The position numbers were made by a program, and so were the translations under genes. The notes below the pieces were generated by a model, which worked only from the letters and a program-made list of their open reading frames with translations, was not told where the DNA came from and searched no databases. Source: Colimorpha_A sp045540115 (GTDB lineage: Bacteria > Bacillota > Clostridia > Oscillospirales > CAG-272). Taken from it: a stretch of 12,355 nt of DNA. Location: assembly GCA_045540115.1 (NCBI GenBank), contig JAZQGR010000038.1:1-12355 (forward strand), given 5' to 3'. Positions 6,471 through 12,355 of this stretch are shown here, piece after piece. Each line of letters opens with the position of its first letter. Position 1 is the first letter of the stretch.

Positions 6471-8936
6471 TTATTTGTAGTTAAGCTTGCCGTCGTTGTC
6501 CTTAACGAAGGAATGCCACTGAGCGTCATCATAGTTGTGAGTCCAGTACTTGATTCCGCCGTAACCCATGAAGGTGTTGTACTCATAGGTAATGTAGTCG
6601 AGCTTGTGAGAAAGCATAGAAGCGGAGAAGTTGTTGTAGGTAGGAACAGTGTAGTATGCAAGGAGAACTTCCTTCTCAAGAGCAGCGATAAGCTGGAGTC
6701 TCTGGGACTCTTCAAGAGCTGCGGAGCTCCAGTTGTACTTAGCACTGGAAGCACCGTTAAGGCAGTTATACCAATCCATAAGAGACATGGTCTCGGTGAT
6801 ATCTGCGCCGTTCTCGCCAACGCCCTTCATGGTGAAGGTCATCATCTGAGAGCTGGTATCCCATGCTGCAGAGTACATATATGCGGGAGAGAGGTAAGCA
6901 AGGAGGAAGTAGCCGGGGTCCCAAGCTGCTCCGGTCCAACCGCCCATACAAATCTCGTATTTACCTGCACGGAAGTCGTCTGCCCACGCCTTTGCGAAGT
7001 CCTTAAGCTCGAAGTCAAGCTTGCCTTCGAGGGGAGTGCCTACAACCGCGGTCTTCCAAGCGGTGGAGAGGTAGTCGAAGTGTCTCTGGGTTGCTTCGTT
7101 GATAGCGCCGGTACCGAAGGTGAGCTTAACGGTATCGTCAGCGGTAAGGAGACCTGCTGCGATAGCGTCGTTGTATGCCTTGGTGAAGAGAGCCTTAGCC
7201 GCCTCAACGTCGTAACCGGTGATAGCGTCTACAGCTGCATCGAGAGAATCGTACTTGGTGTAGTCAACGTTGTATACTTCGCAAAGAACCTTCTTAGCTT
7301 CATCGGATTCGCGGTATGCGGCACCGTTAGCAACGTCATAGTAGTGCATCGAGTTATAAAGACCGAAGCCCTTGAGGGATGCGGTGGTGCACTTTGCGGT
7401 ATAGTCAACACGGTCGATAGAAAGGGAAAGCGCCTTTCTGAAGTCAGCAAGGGTAAGGATTTCCTTATCAATGCCGGTCTGGTCGTTAGCGGTCTCATTT
7501 GCCTTAAGTGCAGCTGCGCTGGACTGAAGCTGGAGAGAACCAACATAGTCATCGGGAGTGAAGTATGCTCTATCGGAGTTCTTGTAGTCCTGAGCGATAG
7601 AAACGTCGATACCGATACCGTCGATCTCACCTGCCTGGAACTTAAGCCATGCGGTGTTCCATTCCTTGATGGTCTCGCAAACGATACGGTCGGTCTGGTA
7701 AAGACCCTTGTTTTCCTCAAGACCGTAGCCATACCAGTTATCGTTCTTTTCGAGAATGTATGCCTTACCGGACTGGAAGAAGGTAAGCTTGTAGGGACCC
7801 CAAGATGCGGTGGTCTTTACAGAGCTGTTATACTTAGAGGTCCAAAGGGTAGATCCGGTAGCAGGAGCAACCTTGTTTGCCTCATACTTTGCCTTGTGAA
7901 CGAGGGGAAGAGATGCGAAGTTGTAAGCTGCCTTATAGGTAAGGTTGCCTTCTTCATCAACGAGGTCGAGAGCCTTCTCAAGAACTACTACGAGCTCATA
8001 CTCGTTGTCACCAACGAAGATACCGACTTCCTCGAACTTAACTTCGGGATAGGTGTAGGGGTATACAAGGTAGTAGGGGAGATACTCGGGAGGCTCGTGT
8101 CCCCAGTTATCAGTATCAATAAGGGTGGTCCAAAGAGCGATGGTCTCATCGGTAACTGCTACACGACCGGTCTCTTTGTCTGCAAGAGCTTCAAGAGCTT
8201 CAAAGGAAGCTGCGTCGAGGTAACCCTTGACGCCGGTAACGGAATCGCCGCACCAATCAAGTTCTTCCTTCATCGCGAAGTAAACAGGCTTGCCATCGGG
8301 CTGAGTGTAAACGCCGTCAGCGCCCTTAACGAGGTCTGCCATTACATAGATGCCGGATACACCGTTATCTACAGTCTCAACGTTCTGACCCTGCTTTGCA
8401 TAGCCCTGTGCGTTTGCGATGATGGTAGCACCTACGTAGAAGGAGTCAGCACGGTAGTTCTGGAAGAGAGGATTAAGCTGTTCCTTCATGGTGTAAACAA
8501 AATCCTCTGCCTTGATAGCAGTGCCGTCGTCCCACTTAAGGTCGTTACGGAGAGTGATAGCGTAAGCCATGTACTTGTCGCCCTGAATGTTCCAAGCGTC
8601 CTTGTACTTAGCGGTTACGTCTTCGAGCTTAGTTGCTGCTTCGTAAACGATTTCAAATGCGCCGGGAACGATCTTGCCGTTCTCATCGTACTTGTAATCG
8701 AAGGAGAAGAAGCTGGAACCAAGGTAGGACATGATCTGAGTGTCATTATTGTCCTGATAGGTAAGCTCATTCCAGTTGGAGGGAGAAACTGCCGTATAAG
8801 TATTATAGGTATATTCGCCGGCCTTGGTGAAGATAAGCTGGATGCCATCTTTCTTGCCTGCGCAAGAAGTGAAAGCCGCACAAATCATAACTACGAGAAG
8901 CAGTCCCGCCACAATGCGTTTTGCCATAGTTTTCAT
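6471..8936 (-). CDS. oppA: Oligopeptide-binding lipoprotein OppA (SBP_bac_5 family), enlarged
   Basis: OppA is the lipid-anchored extracytoplasmic receptor that captures peptides for OppBCDF. A signal peptide with basic MKTMAKR and a hydrophobic core (about 8-22) ends in the lipobox-like AFTSC, with Cys25 as the lipidation site. The family signature LKWDDGTAIKAEDFVYT (133-149) and the later WGPYKL (379-384) identify a family 5 solute-binding protein. At 821 residues it is well above the usual 530-600. About 100 extra residues lie between those two motifs, including an acidic helical part (about 239-275) and an aromatic, proline-rich YLPYYLVYPYTYPEVKF stretch (285-301). The gene is first in the opp operon, behind a strong promoter. 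An AAAGG lies about 11 bases before the chosen ATG; Met4 is a possible alternative start. Confidence 0.95.
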   Translation of the reverse strand: MKTMAKRIVAGLLLVVMICAAFTSCAGKKDGIQLIFTKAGEYTYNTYTAVSPSNWNELTYQDNNDTQIMSYLGSSFFSFDYKYDENGKIVPGAFEIVYEAATKLEDVTAKYKDAWNIQGDKYMAYAITLRNDLKWDDGTAIKAEDFVYTMKEQLNPLFQNYRADSFYVGATIIANAQGYAKQGQNVETVDNGVSGIYVMADLVKGADGVYTQPDGKPVYFAMKEELDWCGDSVTGVKGYLDAASFEALEALADKETGRVAVTDETIALWTTLIDTDNWGHEPPEYLPYYLVYPYTYPEVKFEEVGIFVGDNEYELVVVLEKALDLVDEEGNLTYKAAYNFASLPLVHKAKYEANKVAPATGSTLWTSKYNSSVKTTASWGPYKLTFFQSGKAYILEKNDNWYGYGLEENKGLYQTDRIVCETIKEWNTAWLKFQAGEIDGIGIDVSIAQDYKNSDRAYFTPDDYVGSLQLQSSAAALKANETANDQTGIDKEILTLADFRKALSLSIDRVDYTAKCTTASLKGFGLYNSMHYYDVANGAAYRESDEAKKVLCEVYNVDYTKYDSLDAAVDAITGYDVEAAKALFTKAYNDAIAAGLLTADDTVKLTFGTGAINEATQRHFDYLSTAWKTAVVGTPLEGKLDFELKDFAKAWADDFRAGKYEICMGGWTGAAWDPGYFLLAYLSPAYMYSAAWDTSSQMMTFTMKGVGENGADITETMSLMDWYNCLNGASSAKYNWSSAALEESQRLQLIAALEKEVLLAYYTVPTYNNFSASMLSHKLDYITYEYNTFMGYGGIKYWTHNYDDAQWHSFVKDNDGKLNYK

Positions 8937-8970
8937 TGTTTTTTCTACCTTTCAGTAAAGATTTTATGTA

Positions 8971-8999
8971 ATTATAGCACACGAAACGAACTGAGTCAA
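8971..8999 (-). promoter_or_regulatory. Sigma-A promoter of the opp operon
   Basis: On the minus strand, TTGACT (8994-8999) and TATAAT (8971-8976) are exactly 17 bases apart, with TGC directly before the -10 box forming an extended -10. The expected start near 8964 leaves a leader of about 28 bases before oppA. It is nearly consensus, so oppA should be strongly expressed unless repressed. The gap from 8937 to 9229 otherwise shows only the terminator at its far end and AT-rich sequence. Confidence 0.9.
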
Positions 9000-9189
9000 G
9001 CCTATTTTCAAAAAAAGTTAATAATTATGAAGGTTTTTCGAGATAAAATTGCAAAATTTCAGAGTATTTGAATATTATTGTGCATGAATGCATATTTGCG
9101 TTGGAAATTTTGACGGCTTCGGCTTCATTTTTGATTCCATACAGTTAACACCCTGTTTCGGATAATACAATAATGAAGATTTTGAAGCA

Positions 9190-9226
9190 AAAACACCCGA
9201 GGGGAAATAAATCCTTCGGGTGTTTT
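9190..9226 (-). terminator. Intrinsic terminator of the sugar-activation operon
   Basis: AAAACACCCGA (9190-9200) and TCGGGTGTTTT (9216-9226) form a perfect 11-bp stem that can extend inward with GU and GC pairs. On the minus strand the descending arm ends in TGTTTTTG. It begins four bases after the stop of the kinase gene, and so separates that operon from the opp promoter. Confidence 0.9.
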
Positions 9227-9229
9227 CCA

Positions 9230-10315
9230 TCATCTGTACTTTTCCACGATCGCCTTCATCGCGTCCATCTTGCCTTCCATATCGTAGACAAGCTTGAACT
9301 GCGTATGAGTACGGTCAAGGTTCTGCTCGGGATAGTGTATCTTGAAATAGGTGTCGCCGTTCAGATAATCGGTGAGGAAGCGGATTCCGCATTCGAACGT
9401 CATAAGCTTGGCGGAGAACGGCAGATACTCGATCTCGCAGTCGTTAAGCTTGCTTCCGCAGGTCGACATAAAGCCCTCGGTATACTTCTCGAAAAGCTCG
9501 AGCGACATTTCGATCTTGCTCAGGTCCTTTTCGTCCTCGGCGCCCGTGCTTGCACCAAAGCGGATGCTGTCTCCGAAATCATAGTGAACAAGTCCGGGCA
9601 TTACGGTGTCGAGGTCGATAACGCAAACCGCGCGAAGATCGTTCTCATCGAAAAGAAGATTATTAAGCTTCGTATCGTTATGAGTAACGCGCAGAGGAAG
9701 CTTACCCTCATTAAGAAGTCCGAGAAGAAGCTCGGTGTCTGCCTTTCTCGCTCTTACGAACTCGATCTCCTCCTGAACCGACGCTGCTCTGCCCTTGAGG
9801 TCGTTCTTTACAGCCTCTTCAAACAGACGGTATCTGTCGGCGGTATTATGGAAATTCGGGATCGTCTCGACGAGCTTCGACGCGTCGAAGTCGGCGAGCT
9901 GATTCTGGAAATTACCGAACGCCGCGCCGAGAGTCTTGAGCTGCTCGGGGTTTTCAACCTGCTGAAGCGCAACGGTGTTCTCAACGAAAAGGTAAAGACG
10001 ATAATATCCGCCATCTACCTCACAGTACGAGTTTCCGTCAACGGTCGGGACAACGGTAAGGGTACATCTTTCCTGATCGGGATCACCCTCGTTCTTCTTT
10101 CTGATATGCTCGGTAACGTAGAGGATATTGTTCATAAGTCCCTCGACGTCACGGAAGATATTGTTATTGATCTTCTGAAGAATGTATCTCGTGCGCTTCT
10201 CTCCGTCCTTGGTAATAAGGCAGAAGGTGCTGTTTATATGTCCGAATCCGTATGGAGCGGCTTCGATAAGCTCGCCATCGAGACCAAATTTTTCCTTAAA
10301 AATATTGAAATCCAT
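9230..10315 (-). CDS. Phosphotransferase of the APH/NahK type, probable anomeric sugar (N-acetylhexosamine) kinase
   Basis: The 361-residue protein has the aminoglycoside phosphotransferase / choline kinase fold. The catalytic Brenner motif THNDTKLNN lies at about 211-219 (His212, Asp214, Asn218), followed by the metal-binding VIDLDTVMPG (232-241) and HYDFGDSIR. THNDTKxNN together with IDLDTVMPG is a combination I associate with N-acetylhexosamine 1-kinase (NahK) and its many gut relatives, which phosphorylate C1 of GlcNAc or GalNAc. Length also fits (NahK is about 360). The neighbouring nucleotidyltransferase supports a sugar-1-phosphate product. The ATG at 10315 is preferred: it overlaps the upstream stop as TAATG and has AAGGAG 11 bases upstream. 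An in-frame TTG at 10324 lies only two bases from that site. The exact sugar is not determined. Confidence 0.85.
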   Translation of the reverse strand: MDFNIFKEKFGLDGELIEAAPYGFGHINSTFCLITKDGEKRTRYILQKINNNIFRDVEGLMNNILYVTEHIRKKNEGDPDQERCTLTVVPTVDGNSYCEVDGGYYRLYLFVENTVALQQVENPEQLKTLGAAFGNFQNQLADFDASKLVETIPNFHNTADRYRLFEEAVKNDLKGRAASVQEEIEFVRARKADTELLLGLLNEGKLPLRVTHNDTKLNNLLFDENDLRAVCVIDLDTVMPGLVHYDFGDSIRFGASTGAEDEKDLSKIEMSLELFEKYTEGFMSTCGSKLNDCEIEYLPFSAKLMTFECGIRFLTDYLNGDTYFKIHYPEQNLDRTHTQFKLVYDMEGKMDAMKAIVEKYR

Positions 10316-11139
10316 TATGCCCAAAGCTCCTTAGGATAAATTCCGTCCTCAACCATGCCTTTGATCGCATTCATAACCTTTTCTTTATCCTCGCGGTAGG
10401 TCATTCCGTACCAGACTGCGGAGGTATCGTACATACGAACCTGCTTCTTGCCGTCCTTTATCATCTTGTCAATAACGGAAGGAATGTAAAATTCGTCCTT
10501 CTCGATATTTGCGGTCGCAAGGAACTGTGCGAACTGAGCTTCAAGCTCGGGATAGATATCAGGGTGGATTCCCCACATATTCATTGAAACGATGGTATCG
10601 GGATCAAGATCGGTATCCTTTGTTATCGCGGTATGCTCTGTAACGTCCGTAAGGTAGCCGTCCTTTATCTCGCATACTCCGCGCGCAACTGAGCCGTTAT
10701 CCGACAGGGTATTCTTGAGACGATAACCGACCATGCAGTATTCGTCCTTGTTCTTGAGCCCTTCGTAAGCTTTTTCGAACGCATCGCGACCATAGAAATC
10801 ATCGGCGTTAATAACGACGAAGGGAGTGTCAACGAGATTTTTCGTTGTAAGTATAGCGTCTCCTGTGCCGTAGGGCTTCTTTCTGTGCGACGGGATCGTC
10901 TGATATGCATATTCGACCTCAATGTTGCGAGCGATTCTGTCGCCTGCGATCTCCTTGAAGTCCTTTTCAATTTCTTCCTTAATAATGAATACGACCTTAT
11001 CAAAGCCGGCTCTCTTGGCATCATAAACAGAATAGTCAAGAAGAACCTCGCCTGCGGTTCCAACGGGCTCAAGCTGCTTGCAGCCGCCGAATCGGCTTCC
11101 CATTCCCGCAGCCATTACAACGAGTGTTGCGTTTGCCAT
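10315..11139 (-). CDS. Sugar-1-phosphate nucleotidyltransferase (NTP_transferase family)
   Basis: This 274-residue GT-A-like nucleotidyltransferase would transfer NMP from an NTP to a sugar-1-phosphate. The nucleotide-binding loop MAAGMGSRFGGCKQLEPVG (9-27) is a variant of the GxGxR...K signature, PYGTGDAI (89-96) contacts the base or phosphates, and VINADDFYG (109-117) supplies the metal-binding aspartates. It lacks the C-terminal left-handed beta-helix of GlmU and RmlA-type extensions, so it is a stand-alone catalytic domain. Its stop overlaps the kinase start, which suggests the two enzymes act in sequence. ATG 11139 is chosen because GGAGG lies eight bases upstream; a GTG one codon earlier is possible. 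Nucleotide and sugar preference cannot be read from the sequence. Confidence 0.87.
   Translation of the reverse strand: MANATLVVMAAGMGSRFGGCKQLEPVGTAGEVLLDYSVYDAKRAGFDKVVFIIKEEIEKDFKEIAGDRIARNIEVEYAYQTIPSHRKKPYGTGDAILTTKNLVDTPFVVINADDFYGRDAFEKAYEGLKNKDEYCMVGYRLKNTLSDNGSVARGVCEIKDGYLTDVTEHTAITKDTDLDPDTIVSMNMWGIHPDIYPELEAQFAQFLATANIEKDEFYIPSVIDKMIKDGKKQVRMYDTSAVWYGMTYREDKEKVMNAIKGMVEDGIYPKELWA
10327..10332 (-). promoter_or_regulatory. Ribosome binding site that decides the kinase start
   Basis: AAGGAG lies in the last codons of the nucleotidyltransferase gene, 11 bases before ATG 10315 and only two before the alternative TTG 10324. The spacing favours the ATG. Confidence 0.75.
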
Positions 11140-11157
11140 CACAATATCCTCCGGTAA

Positions 11158-11196
11158 ATAATAATAAGAGGCAGCAGACCTGCCTCTTATTATTAT
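11158..11196 (-). terminator. Perfect 17-bp inverted repeat: spoVT terminator and/or operator
   Basis: Bases 11158-11174 and 11180-11196 are perfectly complementary around a 5-base loop (CAGAC). On the minus strand the GC-rich core AAGAGGCAG / CTGCCTCTT is followed by a T-rich TTATTATTATTTA, so it can work as an intrinsic terminator about 90 bases after the spoVT stop. The outer arm contains the -10 box of the next operon's promoter and the start point falls inside the dyad. It may therefore also be a repressor site, or give that mRNA a protective 5' hairpin. Confidence 0.75.
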
Positions 11197-11220
11197 ACAG
11201 CATACTCACGCTTTTTGCAA
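11192..11220 (-). promoter_or_regulatory. Sigma-A promoter of the nucleotidyltransferase-kinase operon
   Basis: On the minus strand, TTGCAA (11215-11220) and TATAAT (11192-11197) are 17 bases apart. The predicted start near 11185 gives a leader of about 45 bases ending with the GGAGG site. The -10 box is part of the inverted repeat at 11158-11196. Confidence 0.8.
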
Positions 11221-11286
11221 TAGTATTTATTAAGCATTTGTAGCAAAATTGTATGATTTTGGACACGGTTTCGAAGTTTTGCTACC

Positions 11287-11832
11287 TTATCCTTCAAGTT
11301 GACGCGACAAAAATCCCGCCGCCGTCTGTATAAGCTTGCTTTCAAGCTCATCGCCGCGGCGCTCATTCTCATCCTTTACGACAGATATGACACATCCCGT
11401 CACGTCGCCTTCGGTTATGATCGGCATCGCACAGGAAATATAGTAGCTGCTCTCCTCGTCGGTCACACGAAGGCGACGTTCGCCGTTCTGAAGCCGATAC
11501 AGTCCCCTGCCCTCGAGCAGCTTTTCAACGCCCGGCGATATCCGCTTGTCGCCAAACTCCCGCCTTGGCACTCCCGCCGACGCGATCACACCATCACGGT
11601 CGGTCACAACAACACCAAGGTCACAGGTTTTGTGAAGCGTTTCAGCATACTGTGATGCAAATGAACCAAGCTCTCCCATCGGAGAGTATTTTTTAAAAAT
11701 TACCTCGCCCTCGCGGTCGGTATATATCTCAAGAGGGTCGCCCTCTCTGATTCTCATGGTTCTTCTTATTTCTTTCGGTATAACCACACGCCCAAGGTCA
11801 TCTATACGGCGTACAATACCCGTTGCTTTCAT
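11287..11832 (-). CDS. spoVT: Stage V sporulation protein T, AbrB-type regulator with GAF domain
   Basis: The 181-residue protein matches SpoVT of Bacillus (about 178). The N-terminal AbrB swapped-hairpin DNA-binding domain (about 1-52) begins MKATGIVRRIDDLGRVVIPK and continues with EIRRTMRIREGDPLEIY. The rest (about 55-180) has the character of the SpoVT GAF-like domain, with CDLGVVVTDRDGVIASAG and SYYISCAMPI motifs. In spore formers SpoVT tunes sigma-G-dependent genes in the forespore, so it suggests a sporulating lineage or one descended from it. The start is the ATG with AAAGGAG eight bases upstream; an open frame continues 23 codons further but without a good site. I could not find a convincing sigma-G promoter upstream, and a possible GTATA is too weak to annotate. 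Confidence 0.93.
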   Translation of the reverse strand: MKATGIVRRIDDLGRVVIPKEIRRTMRIREGDPLEIYTDREGEVIFKKYSPMGELGSFASQYAETLHKTCDLGVVVTDRDGVIASAGVPRREFGDKRISPGVEKLLEGRGLYRLQNGERRLRVTDEESSYYISCAMPIITEGDVTGCVISVVKDENERRGDELESKLIQTAAGFLSRQLEG

Positions 11833-11902
11833 ATATAAATCTCCTTTAAATTCAAATCGTGTTGTTATTATCTGTATTTTGAGGAGATTTATACTGCACA
11901 AG

Positions 11903-11931
11903 TTTACTTTTGAAATGAAATATGATATAAT
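11903..11931 (+). promoter_or_regulatory. Extended -10 promoter for the membrane protein gene
   Basis: TGATATAAT (11923-11931) is an extended -10 box, with TTTACT (11903-11908) as a weak -35 at 17 bases. Transcription from about 11938 would give a leader of about 14 bases that begins just before the GAGGTG ribosome binding site (11941-11946). Confidence 0.7.
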
Positions 11932-11951
11932 GAATCAAAAGAGGTGAAATT

Positions 11952-12355
11952 ATGGGCTTTCAATTATCTGGACTGTTGATAAAAGCAATTGGCATTTTTA
12001 TTCTGTTAGCTATTATTGGCGGGTTTGTGTTTGGAATTGTATTCCTTATTCGGCTTTTATTAAAAATAATAAAACTAAAACAACCCCGAATAATAACATA
12101 CTATGTTATTATGATACTGTGTATTTTAATAGTGGCTGCATCATGGATATTAAACATGGGTTGGTATAGGGTGATTTTGACTTGGCTTACAGTTCCGTTT
12201 GTTCATCCGGTTATATTTGCCGTTATAAACGGTAAGGTACTACCAAACTTAATTTATTCTGCAAAATTAAGAGCATACACATTAACTACTTATATAACCT
12301 ACGTACTTATGTATGCCTTTTTCCCGGACGGTGGTGACATAGGCTCGGCGTATGT
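11952..12355 (+). CDS. Hypothetical multi-pass membrane protein, 3' end outside the window
   Basis: The ATG at 11952 follows a GAGGTG site by five bases, and 134 codons stay open to the window edge. About four hydrophobic segments are visible (residues 10-37, 47-67, 72-92, 108-124) with a short basic loop KIIKLKQPR near 38-46. A FPDGGDIG motif sits at 124-131 after the fourth segment. I do not recognise the family and assign no function. Codons such as ATA, TTA and AAA are much commoner here than in the genes to the left, so the gene is clearly more AT-rich than its neighbours. It is divergent from spoVT with about 119 bases between the two starts. Confidence 0.8.
   Translation, partial: MGFQLSGLLIKAIGIFILLAIIGGFVFGIVFLIRLLLKIIKLKQPRIITYYVIMILCILIVAASWILNMGWYRVILTWLTVPFVHPVIFAVINGKVLPNLIYSAKLRAYTLTTYITYVLMYAFFPDGGDIGSAY

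Noticed and set aside
6513..9071. Open frame of 852 codons on the plus strand, opposite oppA
   Set aside because: OppA on the minus strand has a signal peptide, lipobox, family motifs, ribosome binding site and promoter; the antisense frame is low-quality, Val/Ser/Gly-rich, and shows no recognisable domain.
10316..10324. TTG start three codons upstream for the kinase
   Set aside because: It lies two bases from the ribosome binding site, whereas ATG 10315 has workable spacing and forms a TAATG junction with the upstream gene.
9173..10339. Open frame of 388 codons on the plus strand, opposite the kinase
   Set aside because: The minus-strand kinase carries the catalytic motifs, coupling to its neighbour and a terminator; the plus-strand frame has none of these and runs through that terminator.
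11840..11900. A sigma-G or sigma-F promoter for spoVT (GTATA followed by GATAATA)
   Set aside because: The -35-like element is short and the -10 element fits neither consensus well, so it was not annotated.
11833..11901. 23-codon N-terminal extension of SpoVT
   Set aside because: The AbrB domain begins at the internal ATG, which has an AAAGGAG site at ideal spacing; the extension runs through that site and does not resemble SpoVT.

Overview
The window looks like one end of a contig from an uncultured, low-to-moderate GC Bacillota, most likely class Clostridia. The reasons are a SpoVT-type sporulation regulator, purine-rich AGGAGG-type ribosome binding sites, classic sigma-A promoters, and an Opp system whose ATPases carry the cysteine-poor C-termini I associate with Firmicutes. 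No ribosomal RNA or marker gene is present, so a finer placement is not supported.

The left end (1-161) is not genomic. Bases 78-161 match, from memory, the two DNBSEQ/MGI library adapters joined through a 10-base index-like segment. Bases 1-77 are an exact copy of 162-238. The real chromosome therefore begins at about 162, in what looks like the 5' arm of an operon terminator.

From 181 to 8936 on the minus strand lies a complete oligopeptide (Opp) ABC importer operon. In transcription order it is oppA (lipoprotein receptor), an intercistronic hairpin, oppB and oppC (permeases), oppD and oppF (ATPases), and a small DUF3899-like membrane protein. A near-consensus sigma-A promoter precedes oppA, and translation of several downstream genes is coupled by overlapping or nearly touching stop and start codons. 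Four of the five Opp subunits are enlarged: about 370 extra residues in OppD, about 190 or more in OppC, about 100 in OppA and about 50 in OppF. Only OppB has a normal size. This elaborated transporter is the most interesting biology here.

Upstream of the Opp promoter, and closed by its own terminator (9190-9226), is a two-gene minus-strand operon (9230-11139): a nucleotidyltransferase and an anomeric-kinase-like phosphotransferase of the NahK/APH fold, joined by a TAATG overlap. Together they could turn a free sugar into a sugar-1-phosphate and then an NDP-sugar. Their promoter overlaps a perfect 17-bp inverted repeat that may also end the upstream spoVT transcript.

spoVT (11287-11832, minus) is divergent from an AT-rich partial gene for a multi-pass membrane protein (11952-12355, plus) that runs off the window. 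The 293-base gap at 8937-9229 holds only the oppA promoter and the terminator of the sugar operon. The 147-base gap at 11140-11286 holds the dyad and its promoter. I saw no tRNA, rRNA, CRISPR array, insertion sequence or riboswitch.
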